In this document: positions 27,602 through 36,521 of the stretch, one piece after another | Layout of the letters: each line of letters begins with the position of its first letter | How positions within the stretch are numbered: the stretch's first letter is position 1 | NCBI GenBank assembly: GCA_951813525.2 | Contig: CATOTJ020000002.1 | Span: 1,736,001 to 1,800,000, forward strand | Direction: 5' to 3' | Length of the DNA stretch: 64,000 bases | Source: Thermohalobaculum sp951813525 | Lineage (GTDB): Bacteria; Pseudomonadota; Alphaproteobacteria; Rhodobacterales; Rhodobacteraceae | Notes under the pieces: generated by a model | What the model saw: only the letters and a program-made list of their open reading frames with translations | What the model was told of the DNA's origin: nothing | Database searches by the model: none | Translations under genes and position numbers: made by a program

Positions 27602-28222
27602 ATGTCGGACATACGCCCAGAAGACCAAAAAAAGCCCCCTCATGACCCCGCCGCAGCCGATAACCTGGCAAAAGCCGTGGCTTCGGCGACCCGGGGCAAG
27701 CGTGGTCCGGCACCCGTTCATCTTTGGAACCCACCCTATTGCGGTGAATTGGACATTCGCATCGCGCGGGACGGGATGTGGTGGTATCTGGGCACCCCGA
27801 TTGGCCGAAAGGAACTGGTGAACCTGTTCGCCTCGGTTCTGAAGCTTGAGGATGATCGTTACTATTTGGTTACTCCGGTGGAGAAGATCGGGATCACGGT
27901 CGACGATGCCCCGTTCGTCGCGGTGGATTTCGAGGTGGCCGACCCCGGCCCGACGCAGGTTATGACCTTCGAGACAAATGTAGGCGAATTCGCAGTCGCG
28001 GGGCCTGACAACCCGATCCGGGTGGAGCGCGACGCCGAAACTGGTGAACCGTCGCCTTATGTTCACATTCGTTCCGGCCTGGAGGCGTTGATCGACCGGA
28101 AAAGCTATTATCGGCTGGTCGAGATCGGCGAACACGATCTGGTTGATGGCACGCGATGGTTTGGGTTGAGGTCGGGCGGCATGTTCTTTGCGATGATCCC
28201 TTCGGCCGAGCTGGAAGTCTAA
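27602..28222 (+). CDS. DUF1285 domain-containing protein
   Basis: 206 residues, cytosolic, with the DUF1285 pattern: WNPPYCGELDIRIARDGMWW, then GTPIGRKELVNLFASVLKLE and YYLVTPVEKIGITVDDAPF. No enzymatic function is established for the family. The gene is divergent from moxR, a pairing conserved in alphaproteobacteria that suggests a shared pathway. The ATG at 27602 was chosen because the conserved region starts soon after; the in-frame sequence before it lies inside moxR antisense. Confidence 0.88.
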   Translation: MSDIRPEDQKKPPHDPAAADNLAKAVASATRGKRGPAPVHLWNPPYCGELDIRIARDGMWWYLGTPIGRKELVNLFASVLKLEDDRYYLVTPVEKIGITVDDAPFVAVDFEVADPGPTQVMTFETNVGEFAVAGPDNPIRVERDAETGEPSPYVHIRSGLEALIDRKSYYRLVEIGEHDLVDGTRWFGLRSGGMFFAMIPSAELEV

Positions 28223-28316
28223 AACGCGCACACCCGCCAACCGGAATTGACAAACCTGAGCGCCCTTGCGAACTTTCCTTTCCCGCGAGCGGGGCGAACG
28301 TGAAGGGAGACCGGCT

Positions 28317-28751
28317 ATGAAGATTTCCGTCATCCTACAGGAATTAGGCCAGCGCGATATCGTGACGATCCGGCCGGACCAAACTGTAAACGATGCAATA
28401 AAAGTCCTGTCCGACAAACGTATCGGTGCACTGATCGTGTCATCCGATGGCGGAAAGATTGATGGGATCGTGTCCGAGCGCGACATCGTCGGGCGGCTTG
28501 GAACAGATGGTGCCGAGGTGCTGACGCGCCCCGTCAGCGACGTGATGACCGCGGATGTTCAGACCTGTTCCGGCAGCGACACTGCCATCAGTCTGCTTTC
28601 CAGAATGACCCGCGGACGGTTCCGTCACCTGCCGGTTGTCGATGCCAACGATCGTCTGACGGGAATTCTGTCAATCGGTGACATCGTCAAAGCCCGGCTG
28701 GAAGAAATGGAGCGCGAGAATCGCGCGATGGCCGATATGCTGGGCCACTGA
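28317..28751 (+). CDS. Two-CBS-domain protein
   Basis: 144 residues consisting almost only of a CBS pair (about 8-62 and 73-130): VTIRPDQTVNDAIKVLSDKR, GIVSERDIVGRL, then RFRHLPVVDANDRLTGILS and GDIVKARLEEME. Stand-alone CBS pairs bind adenine nucleotides and regulate partner enzymes or channels. AAGGGAG lies 7 bases before the ATG. It may be co-transcribed with coaD 167 bases downstream, but the partner is unknown. Confidence 0.92.
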   Translation: MKISVILQELGQRDIVTIRPDQTVNDAIKVLSDKRIGALIVSSDGGKIDGIVSERDIVGRLGTDGAEVLTRPVSDVMTADVQTCSGSDTAISLLSRMTRGRFRHLPVVDANDRLTGILSIGDIVKARLEEMERENRAMADMLGH

Positions 28752-28756
28752 TCGAC

Positions 28757-28793
28757 GCCGAGCCGAGCCGAGCGAAGCAGAACGAAGCAGAAC
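28757..28793. repeat. Short tandem repeats between the CBS gene and coaD
   Basis: Three GCCGA units (28757-28771) are followed by two perfect GAAGCAGAAC units (28774-28793). A slippage-prone microrepeat with no evident coding role. Confidence 0.7.
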
Positions 28794-28918
28794 TTTCCAT
28801 CCCCGGCGGGATCAGTGACGGGATGCACTGGCCGCAGCGCGAATTCCCCTTGACCCCGGCAAGCATATTTGTTGCTTGTGAACGGTCGAAGCACCGAAGG
28901 TGATCAAAGGGGGATCGC

Positions 28919-29413
28919 GTGCGCACAGGACTTTACCCGGGCACTTTCGATCCGGTCACGAACGGTCATTTGGACGTCATCCGCCGAGCGGCCAAGCTGG
29001 TCGATCATCTGGTGATCGGTGTTGCGATCAATCGAGACAAGAAGCCGCTGTTTTCGCTGGAAGAGCGGGTCGAGATGATCAACCGTCAGACCGCTCCGAT
29101 TGCCAAGACAACCGGGATCACCATCGAGCCCAGGCCGTTCGAGAACCTCTTGATGCATTTTGCCGAGGAAGTTGGCGCACAGGTCATCATTCGTGGCCTG
29201 CGGGCGGTGGCGGATTTCGAATACGAGTTTCAGATGGTCGGCATGAACCGGGCGCTCAATTCAGAAATTGAGATGGTGTTTCTGATGGCCGAACCGGAGC
29301 ACCAGGCGATTGCCTCGAAACTGGTCAAGGAAATCGCCCGGATGGGTGGTGATATATCAAAGTTTGTGCCCGCAGACGTAAAGGCAGACTTGCTGGCCAA
29401 ATTTGGACGCTAG
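28919..29413 (+). CDS. coaD: Pantetheine-phosphate adenylyltransferase
   Basis: Adenylates 4'-phosphopantetheine in the penultimate step of CoA synthesis. 164 residues, the normal length. The nucleotidyltransferase motif is GTFDPVTNGHLDVI (His17 in NGH), followed by IIRGLRAVADFEYEFQM, NRALNSEIEMVFLMAEP and the C-terminal SKLVKEIARMGGD variant of the ISSTxVR motif. It starts with GTG and is preceded by AAAGGGGGA. A strong terminator follows. Confidence 0.96.
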   Translation: MRTGLYPGTFDPVTNGHLDVIRRAAKLVDHLVIGVAINRDKKPLFSLEERVEMINRQTAPIAKTTGITIEPRPFENLLMHFAEEVGAQVIIRGLRAVADFEYEFQMVGMNRALNSEIEMVFLMAEPEHQAIASKLVKEIARMGGDISKFVPADVKADLLAKFGR

Positions 29414-29437
29414 GGTCGGGGCAATTGCGTTCGGACA

Positions 29438-29468
29438 GCAGGGTGCGTGCGCACCCTGCGTGGTTTTT
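29438..29468 (+). terminator. Rho-independent terminator after coaD
   Basis: Perfect 10-bp stem GCAGGGTGCG / CGCACCCTGC with a two-base apical gap, followed by GTGGTTTTT. It sits between coaD and the convergent LCCL gene and may act in both directions. Confidence 0.85.
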
Positions 29469-29471
29469 CGA

Positions 29472-30161
29472 TCAGTTCGCGAACATATAACTGGCGCCCC
29501 AACTGCCAAAGCTGGACGTATCGACGCCATTGCGGCTGGTGCCCTGATAGGATTTCTGCCCGGCGACCACGATTATCGAAACATTCCCGCCTTTGGCGTC
29601 GATCGCACCCGCGTGCAGGGCCGCCTTACAGACAGCGCTGTCTTCGGTGTAGATGTCCGTCCCCCAGACACTTCCCCGTTGCGCCGCCTGCGATGCTGAA
29701 CACGAGCAGGTCAAAAGACCCCTCACACCCTGCATATTGCCCGGGCATGCTGACGTCGTAGCCTTTGCATTCAGGAATGAATACGACAATCCGAATTGGC
29801 CATAGTTCGACGTCGTCACGCCATTGGCAGAACTGCCGGCATAGGACCCTTGGCCTTCGGCAATCCGCAGCCAAACCGCGCCGCCGCCGGCGGGCACAAC
29901 CCCGGAATGACGCGCGGCTCTGCAAAGATTGCTGTCGGCTGTGTATGGCCCACTGCCCCAGACCGAGCCGGATGCCGCATCATCAGGACACCAACAGCCC
30001 AGAACGGCACCGGCACCGATCGAGTTGACGCTCGCTGGGCAGCTTGCGCTGGCCTCAACCTTCGGAAGCCCATCTGCCACCACCAATTGTGTCGAGAGCG
30101 TAAACAACCCGAGCGCCGCCAACGGGGCCTTCAAGGCATAGGTCAATAAATTGGTCGCCAT
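29472..30161 (-). CDS. Secreted protein with two LCCL domains
   Basis: 229 residues. A signal peptide (about 1-29, LGLFTLSTQLVVA) precedes two LCCL modules (about 40-130 and 140-226). Each has the CWCP or CSCSA entry, the core WGSGPYTADSNLCRAARHSG or WGTDIYTEDSAVCKAALHAG, and the closing Y-G-S-x-x-N-G-V segment. LCCL is a lectin-like disulfide fold better known from animals; in bacteria it occurs in exported proteins of unknown role. I chose the ATG at 30161 because AGGAG lies 7 bases upstream; an in-frame start at 30227 would hide the signal peptide. Confidence 0.82.
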   Translation of the reverse strand: MATNLLTYALKAPLAALGLFTLSTQLVVADGLPKVEASASCPASVNSIGAGAVLGCWCPDDAASGSVWGSGPYTADSNLCRAARHSGVVPAGGGAVWLRIAEGQGSYAGSSANGVTTSNYGQFGLSYSFLNAKATTSACPGNMQGVRGLLTCSCSASQAAQRGSVWGTDIYTEDSAVCKAALHAGAIDAKGGNVSIIVVAGQKSYQGTSRNGVDTSSFGSWGASYMFAN

Positions 30162-30428
30162 TCGTATTCTCCTAGATCCGTCCGTCCGGCCCAACGCAAC
30201 GACGAACCTGTTCGCCGGTGTAGCCATCTCGCTTGTTCGGGAAGCCCAATTTTGACCACGCTCCAGACTTGGGCCGCGACCTCGTCGTCTTGACCGGCAT
30301 TTGGTCTCCCCACACTGAACAAGGATATCACCGCTGTGGGCCGATCACCAAGCCGAACCCTAACGCCCGGTTTGACCGCGTGGGTTCAAGACGCTAGTTG
30401 TCGCGCGAACCATTGAACAGGATCGCCG

Positions 30429-30989
30429 ATGTTCCGTGCTCTTCTGGCAGCGTTTGTCTTGTGCTTTTCGGCCTTGTCCGCAACAGCGGCGGACAAGGAG
30501 TATTTGGTCCTGAACTTAAAGGACGGCACCGTCGTCATTGAATTGTTCGATGACGTCGCCCCCGGCCATGTCGCACGGATCACGGCATTGGCCATTGAAG
30601 GCGCCTATGACGGCATCGCCTTTCACCGGGTAATGGATGGCTTCATGGCGCAGACCGGCGATGTGAAATACGGCCGAGTCGAAGACGACGGATCAGTATC
30701 GGAAAATGCGGGATTTGGCGGATCAGACCTGCCCAACCTGGCGGCAGAATTTTCGGATATCCCATTCGACAGGGGGATTGTCGGCGCTGCACGCGGCGGC
30801 GACGATGTGAATTCTGCCAATTCGCAGTTTTTCATCATGTTCGCGGAAGGACACTTCCTGAACAAAAACTACACCGTTTGGGGCAAGGTCGTGTTCGGCA
30901 TGGAATATGTCGACCGGATCAAACGCGGCGCCCCGAACACGGGCCAAGTCACCGGGCCGGACAAAATCATCCGGGCCTGGGCAGAGTAA
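30429..30989 (+). CDS. Periplasmic cyclophilin-type peptidyl-prolyl isomerase
   Basis: 186 residues with a signal peptide (about 1-20, FSALSATAA). The cyclophilin core follows: GIAFHRVMDGFMAQTGD with the catalytic Arg, VNSANSQFFIMFAEGHFLN and NYTVWGKVVFGME. It accelerates proline isomerisation of exported proteins. A second, cytosolic cyclophilin starts 19 bases downstream, so the two form an operon that probably arose by duplication. Confidence 0.94.
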   Translation: MFRALLAAFVLCFSALSATAADKEYLVLNLKDGTVVIELFDDVAPGHVARITALAIEGAYDGIAFHRVMDGFMAQTGDVKYGRVEDDGSVSENAGFGGSDLPNLAAEFSDIPFDRGIVGAARGGDDVNSANSQFFIMFAEGHFLNKNYTVWGKVVFGMEYVDRIKRGAPNTGQVTGPDKIIRAWAE

Positions 30990-31008
30990 CCAATAAGGAA
31001 ATCGATCA

Positions 31009-31512
31009 GTGGACGAGAAATACCTGAATATTGAACTCGCGAACGGCACCGTCAAAATCGAGATGTTGACGGATGTCGCCCCCAAGCATGTCGAACGCAT
31101 CTCGGCATTGGCCAAAGACGGTGCTTATGATGGCATCGGTTTTCACCGGGTCATCGACGGCTTTATGGCCCAAACCGGCGACGTGAAGTTCGGCAAGGTC
31201 GGAGACGACGGCGGTGTCAGTGCCTCGGCGGGGACCGGCGGGTCGGATCTGGGCAATGTTCCGGCGGAGTTTTCCTCGCTGCCCTTTGACCGTGGCGTTT
31301 GCGGCATGGCAAGGGCCCAAGACCCGAATTCCGCAAACTCTCAGTTCTTTATCATGTTCGACGATGGTCACTTCCTGAACAATAACTACACGGTTTGGGG
31401 CCGGGTCGTCGAAGGCATGGACGTGGTCGACCAAATCAAGCGTGGTGCCGGAGGCAACGGATCGGTGACCGAACCGGATGCCATGATGAAGGTTTCGGTT
31501 TCTGCGGAATAA
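31009..31512 (+). CDS. Cytosolic cyclophilin-type peptidyl-prolyl isomerase
   Basis: 167 residues without a signal peptide. Same catalytic core as its neighbour: GIGFHRVIDGFMAQTGD, NSANSQFFIMFDDGHFLN and NYTVWGRVVEGMDVVD. The start is GTG with AAGGAA 8 bases upstream. Together with the upstream secreted copy it covers cytosol and periplasm, as PpiB and PpiA do in other bacteria, but here the genes are adjacent. A terminator follows. Confidence 0.94.
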   Translation: MDEKYLNIELANGTVKIEMLTDVAPKHVERISALAKDGAYDGIGFHRVIDGFMAQTGDVKFGKVGDDGGVSASAGTGGSDLGNVPAEFSSLPFDRGVCGMARAQDPNSANSQFFIMFDDGHFLNNNYTVWGRVVEGMDVVDQIKRGAGGNGSVTEPDAMMKVSVSAE

Positions 31513-31536
31513 TCGCTTGGCGACAGCGAAAATACA

Positions 31537-31570
31537 GGGCGGGCATGTTGCCCGCCCCTTTCATTTTGCA
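31537..31570 (+). terminator. Rho-independent-type terminator after the cyclophilin pair
   Basis: 8-bp stem GGGCGGGC / GCCCGCCC with loop ATGTT, followed by CTTTCATTTTG, 25 bases after the stop codon. Confidence 0.8.
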
Positions 31571-31803
31571 GCGCGGCCGTCGGTGGGCGATGCACAGGCG
31601 CCACAGTCACGACATCGCTTTTTGGCGCGGATCTGGCGCGATTTAGATCAAACGACCAGGTCCAAGGATATTGTTCGCATTTGGACTGGTAGGAGTTGGT
31701 TTTGCGCTATCAAGATGACAACCTGGATATCCGCTACGAAATTTCATAAATCGTTTCAAAGATCGACAAACTCGACCCGCCACCGACACATCGTACCAAG
31801 CCG

Positions 31804-32664
31804 GTGGCTGGGCACGGCACATACGCAAACTGGAACTTCTATAAATGCAGCTCAAAGCTTACGGGCTCGGCGCGGCTAGTGTCTTTGAGGGCCCCCAATC
31901 TTCAGATGCGAGCAAATGTCTTCGTTGAAAAAAAGTCTCCTGGCTGGCTGATAGGTTGGTCCCAATCGATGACCTATGGCGAAAGGACGGCAAACTACGA
32001 GGATGCAAACAGCAAGGTTCACGTTCGCGGATTTCCTTTGCCCTGCCGCGATGCGGTGGAAGATGAATGGCCGTTTACAGATTCGACCAAGGACCTGGGC
32101 GGGCGTCATCAGACTTATCTGGTCGTGAAGTCGGAAGACGATCCGACCTGCTATTTTCCGATCCGGCACCCCAAGAGCGGCCAATATATCCAGTCAGTCG
32201 ATGGCAGTTACAAATTTCAGAGACTGCTGATCGCGTACAACAAGGACCTTGAACAACTGGTCGTGTTGGGTGGGTATGACTGGTCGGTCGATTTCGATTG
32301 CGAAATGGATACGAAGAAGAATATTTGCCGGCCGAAGGGCACAGGCCTGTTGCGTTTCAAACTGCCTGATGTTCCAGGGCGCTTTCATTTCGACATATCG
32401 ACAAGGGTGCCATGGCAGGGCCGATGGATCACGGCGACCGAAAATGTACTTTTTGACCGGCTTCAGGAAAGCTTCGACGGGCATATCTGGCAGAGCCACT
32501 ATGATCATTTCGACCGCCTGGATGCCAATGCAAGCACGGCCGTGAGTTGGGCGCTGACGACCAGCGGTTTTGGCCAAAACCGAAGCGGACGGACAGGTTT
32601 TTCCGCGAAAAAATCCGGCGGTTGGTGGGGGCGAAAGCCTGAAAGCAACGACAATATGGACTGA
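31804..32664 (+). CDS. Hypothetical protein, 5' end apparently cut by an in-frame TAA
   Basis: 286 residues from a GTG with no ribosome-binding site. Not recognised. It is rich in aromatic residues and contains Cys pairs (FYKCSSKLTGSARL; CEMDTKKNIC) and a C-terminal tail with SGRTGFSAKKSGGWWGRK. The same frame continues upstream through a TAA at 31747-31749 to TTG at 31702, which has AGGAG 6 bases before it; that stretch reads MRYQDDNLDIRYEIS, stop, IVSKIDKLDPPPTHRTKPVA, and looks coding. The original start is therefore probably 31702 and the annotated start is a remnant. Base composition is less GC-biased at third positions than in its neighbours. Confidence 0.55.
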   Translation: MAGHGTYANWNFYKCSSKLTGSARLVSLRAPNLQMRANVFVEKKSPGWLIGWSQSMTYGERTANYEDANSKVHVRGFPLPCRDAVEDEWPFTDSTKDLGGRHQTYLVVKSEDDPTCYFPIRHPKSGQYIQSVDGSYKFQRLLIAYNKDLEQLVVLGGYDWSVDFDCEMDTKKNICRPKGTGLLRFKLPDVPGRFHFDISTRVPWQGRWITATENVLFDRLQESFDGHIWQSHYDHFDRLDANASTAVSWALTTSGFGQNRSGRTGFSAKKSGGWWGRKPESNDNMD

Positions 32665-32735
32665 TTGCTGGCATCGGGTCTGATCATTGTGCAAGGAATG
32701 TCAGGCGCAATTGTGGACCAAGTGGGACTGCCTGC

Positions 32736-33803
32736 ATGAGATCAATTCATTTCGGCTCGGCCATGATCGACATCATCACATTGGTCGCCCCAGAAGATAT
32801 CGAACGCGCAACGTTTTCCAATGATGGCAAGGCGTTCCTGATGTTGGAAGCCGGGCGAAAGGTCCCGGCCCAATCGATCAGCACCCATGTCGGCGGCGGG
32901 GCCTGCAATACTGCCGTCAGTTTGGCACGGCGTGGCTGGAATGCGGACGCACGCGCCAAAGTCGGCGATGACCTGAATGCCGCCGCCGTTCGGGCACATC
33001 TGAAAGAGAACGCAGTTTCGGATCGACTGATCATCGGGACGGAGGCGACCGGCACAGCGGTCATGGTCGCCAGCCATGATCGAAATGCCTCGATCTTCGT
33101 CCATCGCGGCGCCAATGAACGCATGGCCGACGCAGACATTCCAGATTTGACCGGGGAAGACCTGATCTATGTCGCGCCGTTGTCCAGCGCCTCGGCTGAC
33201 TGCCTGCCTGAAATCACAAAGCGGGGCCGTGCGGCGGGGGCGTTCGTCGCGGTGAACGCAGGAATACGCCATCTAACATCACGCGGGGCGCAGGTGCTCA
33301 ACAGCCTGCACACGGTGGATCTGATCTCGATCAATCGGGTCGAGGCAGACGCAATGGTTCCGTTGCTGGCAGAAAAGGCTGTTTGCCTGGAACCTGCAAT
33401 TCCAGACGACGCGCCCGAATTGTTGGCCCGCGGGTTAAAAGCGGTCGGCCACGAAATGGGGCTGGTGTGCTTTTTGCGGACGCTGCAGGCGACCGGGCCG
33501 CGCTGGGTGTTGGTAACGGATGGCGTCGAAGGCGCCTATCTGGCCGGGGCCGACGGGATATGGTGGCATCCTTCGGTGCAGGCAGATGTGGCAGGCACCG
33601 CAGGCGCGGGCGACGCCTTCTGCTCGACGCTTGTGGCGGCCCTGGTCGAAGGCGTTGCGCCGGAAGACGCTTTGGCACAGGCCGCGGTTTCGGCGGCGTC
33701 GGTCGTCGCATATGTCGACACGACAACCGGGCTGTTGACGCGGGATCAGCTAGCCGCCGCCGTCGCAAAATCCGGCGGCCCGCAAGCCCGCCCGCTTGCG
33801 TGA
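32736..33803 (+). CDS. PfkB-family carbohydrate/nucleoside kinase
   Basis: A 355-residue ribokinase-fold sugar kinase. The N-terminal dinucleotide-like motif is THVGGGACNTAVSLARRGW with KVGDD after it (PfkB signature 1). Signature 2 is AGTAGAGDAFCSTLVAALVEG with the catalytic Asp. The inserted segment around 225-250 is longer than in ribokinase. Substrate not predictable: adenosine, ribose, fructose and pseudouridine kinases share this fold. No sugar transporter is nearby. Confidence 0.88.
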   Translation: MRSIHFGSAMIDIITLVAPEDIERATFSNDGKAFLMLEAGRKVPAQSISTHVGGGACNTAVSLARRGWNADARAKVGDDLNAAAVRAHLKENAVSDRLIIGTEATGTAVMVASHDRNASIFVHRGANERMADADIPDLTGEDLIYVAPLSSASADCLPEITKRGRAAGAFVAVNAGIRHLTSRGAQVLNSLHTVDLISINRVEADAMVPLLAEKAVCLEPAIPDDAPELLARGLKAVGHEMGLVCFLRTLQATGPRWVLVTDGVEGAYLAGADGIWWHPSVQADVAGTAGAGDAFCSTLVAALVEGVAPEDALAQAAVSAASVVAYVDTTTGLLTRDQLAAAVAKSGGPQARPLA

Positions 33804-33909
33804 TTGATTGGCGGATCTTTTCGACTGCGCCAAATCGGCTCTGGCGATCAGCGCACAAAGACCGCAGAATTACGCGCAAAGCCGAGTCAGAACCTTTGGG
33901 GAGGTAAGG

Positions 33910-35067
33910 ATGTTCGATTCTTTCAAGGGAACATGGGTGACGCTTGTGGCCCTGGCTCTCTCGACGATTGCCGCAGCAAACGTCCAGGCAGGCACTGTCC
34001 ACATGAACACGGGCGGCATCCACGTCACATCGACTGGCGGAGAGGTCAATGCGATCGGCGCGACGAATGACGGGGCGGTTATTCATGCGGGCAATTTCAC
34101 GGTTCTGCTCAAAGGGAAACAACTTACGATTGGCGATAAAACCATGGATCTGCCTGCAGATGTTGACAGGGTTATCGCGCGCGTAAACGGCTGGGCGCTG
34201 GAGATCGACGTCAACGGCAAGGCTTTCTTCCGGGTGTCCGAATCGGATGGGATCGCCGTGGCCGGCGACAACGTCGAACCCGCAACGTTGAACGACTTGG
34301 GTGTGAAATACATGACGGGCGATGGGGTCAAACGGGATCCCAAGCGCGCCATCGAACTCTACACCAAGGCCGCAGAGCGCGGATTGGCATTGTCACAATC
34401 GAATTTGGCATTCGTCTATTGGGAAGGCGAGCATGTCAGCCGAGACGCCAAGAAAGCGGTCGAGTGGGCCGAAAAAGCGGCCGATGGCGGCAATGGCCTG
34501 GCGATGTGGTTGTTGGGCTCGGCCTATTCGGAAGGCGATGGTGTTGCGAAAGACACCACCAAGGCAATCGCCTGGTATACCAAAGCCGCCGAAACAGGGG
34601 ACGAAGCGTCGATGAACAATCTCGGCGTTCTCTACTGGAACGGCGACGGTGTCCCGAAAAACCTTAAAACGGCAGTCAGTTGGTACCGTAAGGCCATGGA
34701 TAACGGTTCGATTGTTGCGGTGTCCAATCTGGGCGAGGCGTACCGCGATGGCGAAGGCGTACCTCAGAACCTGCGCCTCGCCGAACTGTATCTGGAAGCC
34801 GCAGCGAACGCCGGAAACAAGTCAGCCACCGAGGCACTGGTTGCCCTGCGGCGCAAGCAGGGCAAACGATCCGGCCTGAACACCGCGGCAGTCGAAAAAA
34901 GGAAGTATTGGTTTTCCGAGAATGACGTGAACATCGGACCGCTGACACTGTCGGTGCTCAAGATCGCGATCAGGGCCCAACGTGTGAAGCGCGATGACAT
35001 GATCTGGACGCCCGCGACCAAGTGGCAGCGGGCGCGGCAGATCCGCGACGTCAACCGGCTGTTCTGA
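33910..35067 (+). CDS. Secreted Sel1-repeat protein with C-terminal GYF_2-like domain
   Basis: 385 residues: signal peptide (about 1-27, STIAAANVQA), a beta-rich N-terminal region (28-125), five Sel1 repeats (about 128-320; repeated pattern GVAKDTTKAIAWYTKAAETG) and a C-terminal GYF_2/DUF4339-like module (about 333-380; YWFSENDVNIGPLTLSVLK and MIWTPATKW). GYF_2 modules usually sit at protein-protein interfaces. The ATG at 33910 follows GGGGAGG; an in-frame TTG at 33808 would hide the signal peptide. Unlike the Sel1 protein at 6.2-7.3 kb it is not Cys-rich. Confidence 0.82.
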   Translation: MFDSFKGTWVTLVALALSTIAAANVQAGTVHMNTGGIHVTSTGGEVNAIGATNDGAVIHAGNFTVLLKGKQLTIGDKTMDLPADVDRVIARVNGWALEIDVNGKAFFRVSESDGIAVAGDNVEPATLNDLGVKYMTGDGVKRDPKRAIELYTKAAERGLALSQSNLAFVYWEGEHVSRDAKKAVEWAEKAADGGNGLAMWLLGSAYSEGDGVAKDTTKAIAWYTKAAETGDEASMNNLGVLYWNGDGVPKNLKTAVSWYRKAMDNGSIVAVSNLGEAYRDGEGVPQNLRLAELYLEAAANAGNKSATEALVALRRKQGKRSGLNTAAVEKRKYWFSENDVNIGPLTLSVLKIAIRAQRVKRDDMIWTPATKWQRARQIRDVNRLF

Positions 35068-35138
35068 ATCACACACGGCCAGCTTGACGCCCGGCGGGGC
35101 GGCGGCGATGTTGGCGCCTTCCGCATCGGAGTGACCCC

Positions 35139-36521
35139 ATGAACCTGGCCCCCAATCTGCGCTCGACCGAAGCCTATCAGGCAATGGACGCCGCCCATCA
35201 TTGGCACCCGTTCACCGATACGGCGGAGCTGGCGAGCAAGGGCGCGCGGGTGATCGTGAAAGCCGAAGGTTGTTGGCTGACCGATTCAGACGGCAATCGG
35301 ATTTTGGACGGAATGGCGGGCCTTTGGTGCGTCAACGTCGGGTATGGGCGGGAAGACATCGCCGAGGCGATTGGGCGTCAGGCACGCGAGTTGCCCTATT
35401 ACAACACGTTCTTTCAGACCACGCATCCACCAGCCGCAGAGTTTGCCGAGGCGCTTTGCCAGGCCGCGCCCGCCCACATGAATAGGGTGTTTTTCACGAA
35501 CTCGGGTTCGGAATCGAATGACACGGTTCTGCGTCTGATCCGGGTCTATTGGGACAGGATGGCCAAGCCGAAAAAGCGGGCGGTTATCGGTCGCTGGAAC
35601 GGCTATCATGGCTCTACCGTCGCCGCGACCGCTTTGGGCGGAATGAAAGGTATGCATGACCAATCAGTCAGCGTCGCCGACATTCATCATATCGATCAGC
35701 CATACTGGTTCGGCGAAGGACGCGGCACAGGTCTCAACCCGGAAGAATTCGACCTCGAACGTGCCCGCCAGCTGGAAGCGAAGATCAAAGAACTAGGCGC
35801 CGAGAACGTCGCCGCTTTTATCGGCGAGCCGATCCAAGGCGCGGGCGGCGTCATTATCCCGTCCGACGGATACTGGCCAGAAATTCAGCGCATTTGCCGC
35901 AAATACGATGTGTTGCTGGTCGCCGACGAGGTGATTTGCGGGTTTGGTCGAACCGGCAATTGGTGGGGATCGGAAACCGTTGGTATTCAGCCCGACCTCA
36001 TGCCGATCGCCAAGGGCCTGACCTCGGGCTATGTACCGATGGGCGGGGTTTTCATTTCGGACCGCGTTGCCGAGCCGGTGATCGGGAATGCCGGAGAGTT
36101 CATCCACGGCTATACCTATTCCGGACATCCTCTGGCCTGCGCCGCGGGACTGGTGAATCTGCGCATCTTGCAGGAAGAGCAACTGATCGAGCGCGTGCGC
36201 GACGACACCGGCCCTTATCTTAAAGCACAGTGGGAGGCGCTGGAAGATCACCCGTTGGTGGGCGAGGCGCGAATTTGCGGGTTTGTCGGTGCGCTGGAAT
36301 TGGTCGCGGACAAGCACACGATGGCGCGGTTTCCTAACGAAGGCGCCGTCGGAATGCGGTGCCGCGACCTTTCGGTCGCCGAGGGTCTGGTTATGCGGGC
36401 GGTGCGCGATACAATGATCATATCGCCGCCATTGATCCTGTCCCGAGACGAATGCGATACGTTGATTGTTCGCGCGCGCGGAGCGCTTGATCAATTGGCT
36501 GCCGAGCTGGGCCATGCCTGA
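35139..36521 (+). CDS. Class III omega-aminotransferase (putrescine/polyamine type)
   Basis: 460 residues, PLP fold-type I. The PLP Asp263 lies in LLVADEVICGFGRTG and the Schiff-base lysine is Lys292 in MPIAKGLTSGYVPMGG. The N-terminus HHWHPFTDTAELASKGARVI and NSGSESNDTVLRLIR are typical of the SpuC/pyruvate-dependent group acting on putrescine, beta-alanine or taurine. The gamma-glutamylputrescine-oxidase-like gene downstream favours polyamine catabolism. The stop overlaps the acetyltransferase start by 8 bases. Confidence 0.9.
   Translation: MNLAPNLRSTEAYQAMDAAHHWHPFTDTAELASKGARVIVKAEGCWLTDSDGNRILDGMAGLWCVNVGYGREDIAEAIGRQARELPYYNTFFQTTHPPAAEFAEALCQAAPAHMNRVFFTNSGSESNDTVLRLIRVYWDRMAKPKKRAVIGRWNGYHGSTVAATALGGMKGMHDQSVSVADIHHIDQPYWFGEGRGTGLNPEEFDLERARQLEAKIKELGAENVAAFIGEPIQGAGGVIIPSDGYWPEIQRICRKYDVLLVADEVICGFGRTGNWWGSETVGIQPDLMPIAKGLTSGYVPMGGVFISDRVAEPVIGNAGEFIHGYTYSGHPLACAAGLVNLRILQEEQLIERVRDDTGPYLKAQWEALEDHPLVGEARICGFVGALELVADKHTMARFPNEGAVGMRCRDLSVAEGLVMRAVRDTMIISPPLILSRDECDTLIVRARGALDQLAAELGHA

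Noticed and set aside
28757..28793. Possible CRISPR-like repeat array
   Set aside because: Units are only 5 and 10 bases long with no spacers; a simple tandem microrepeat.
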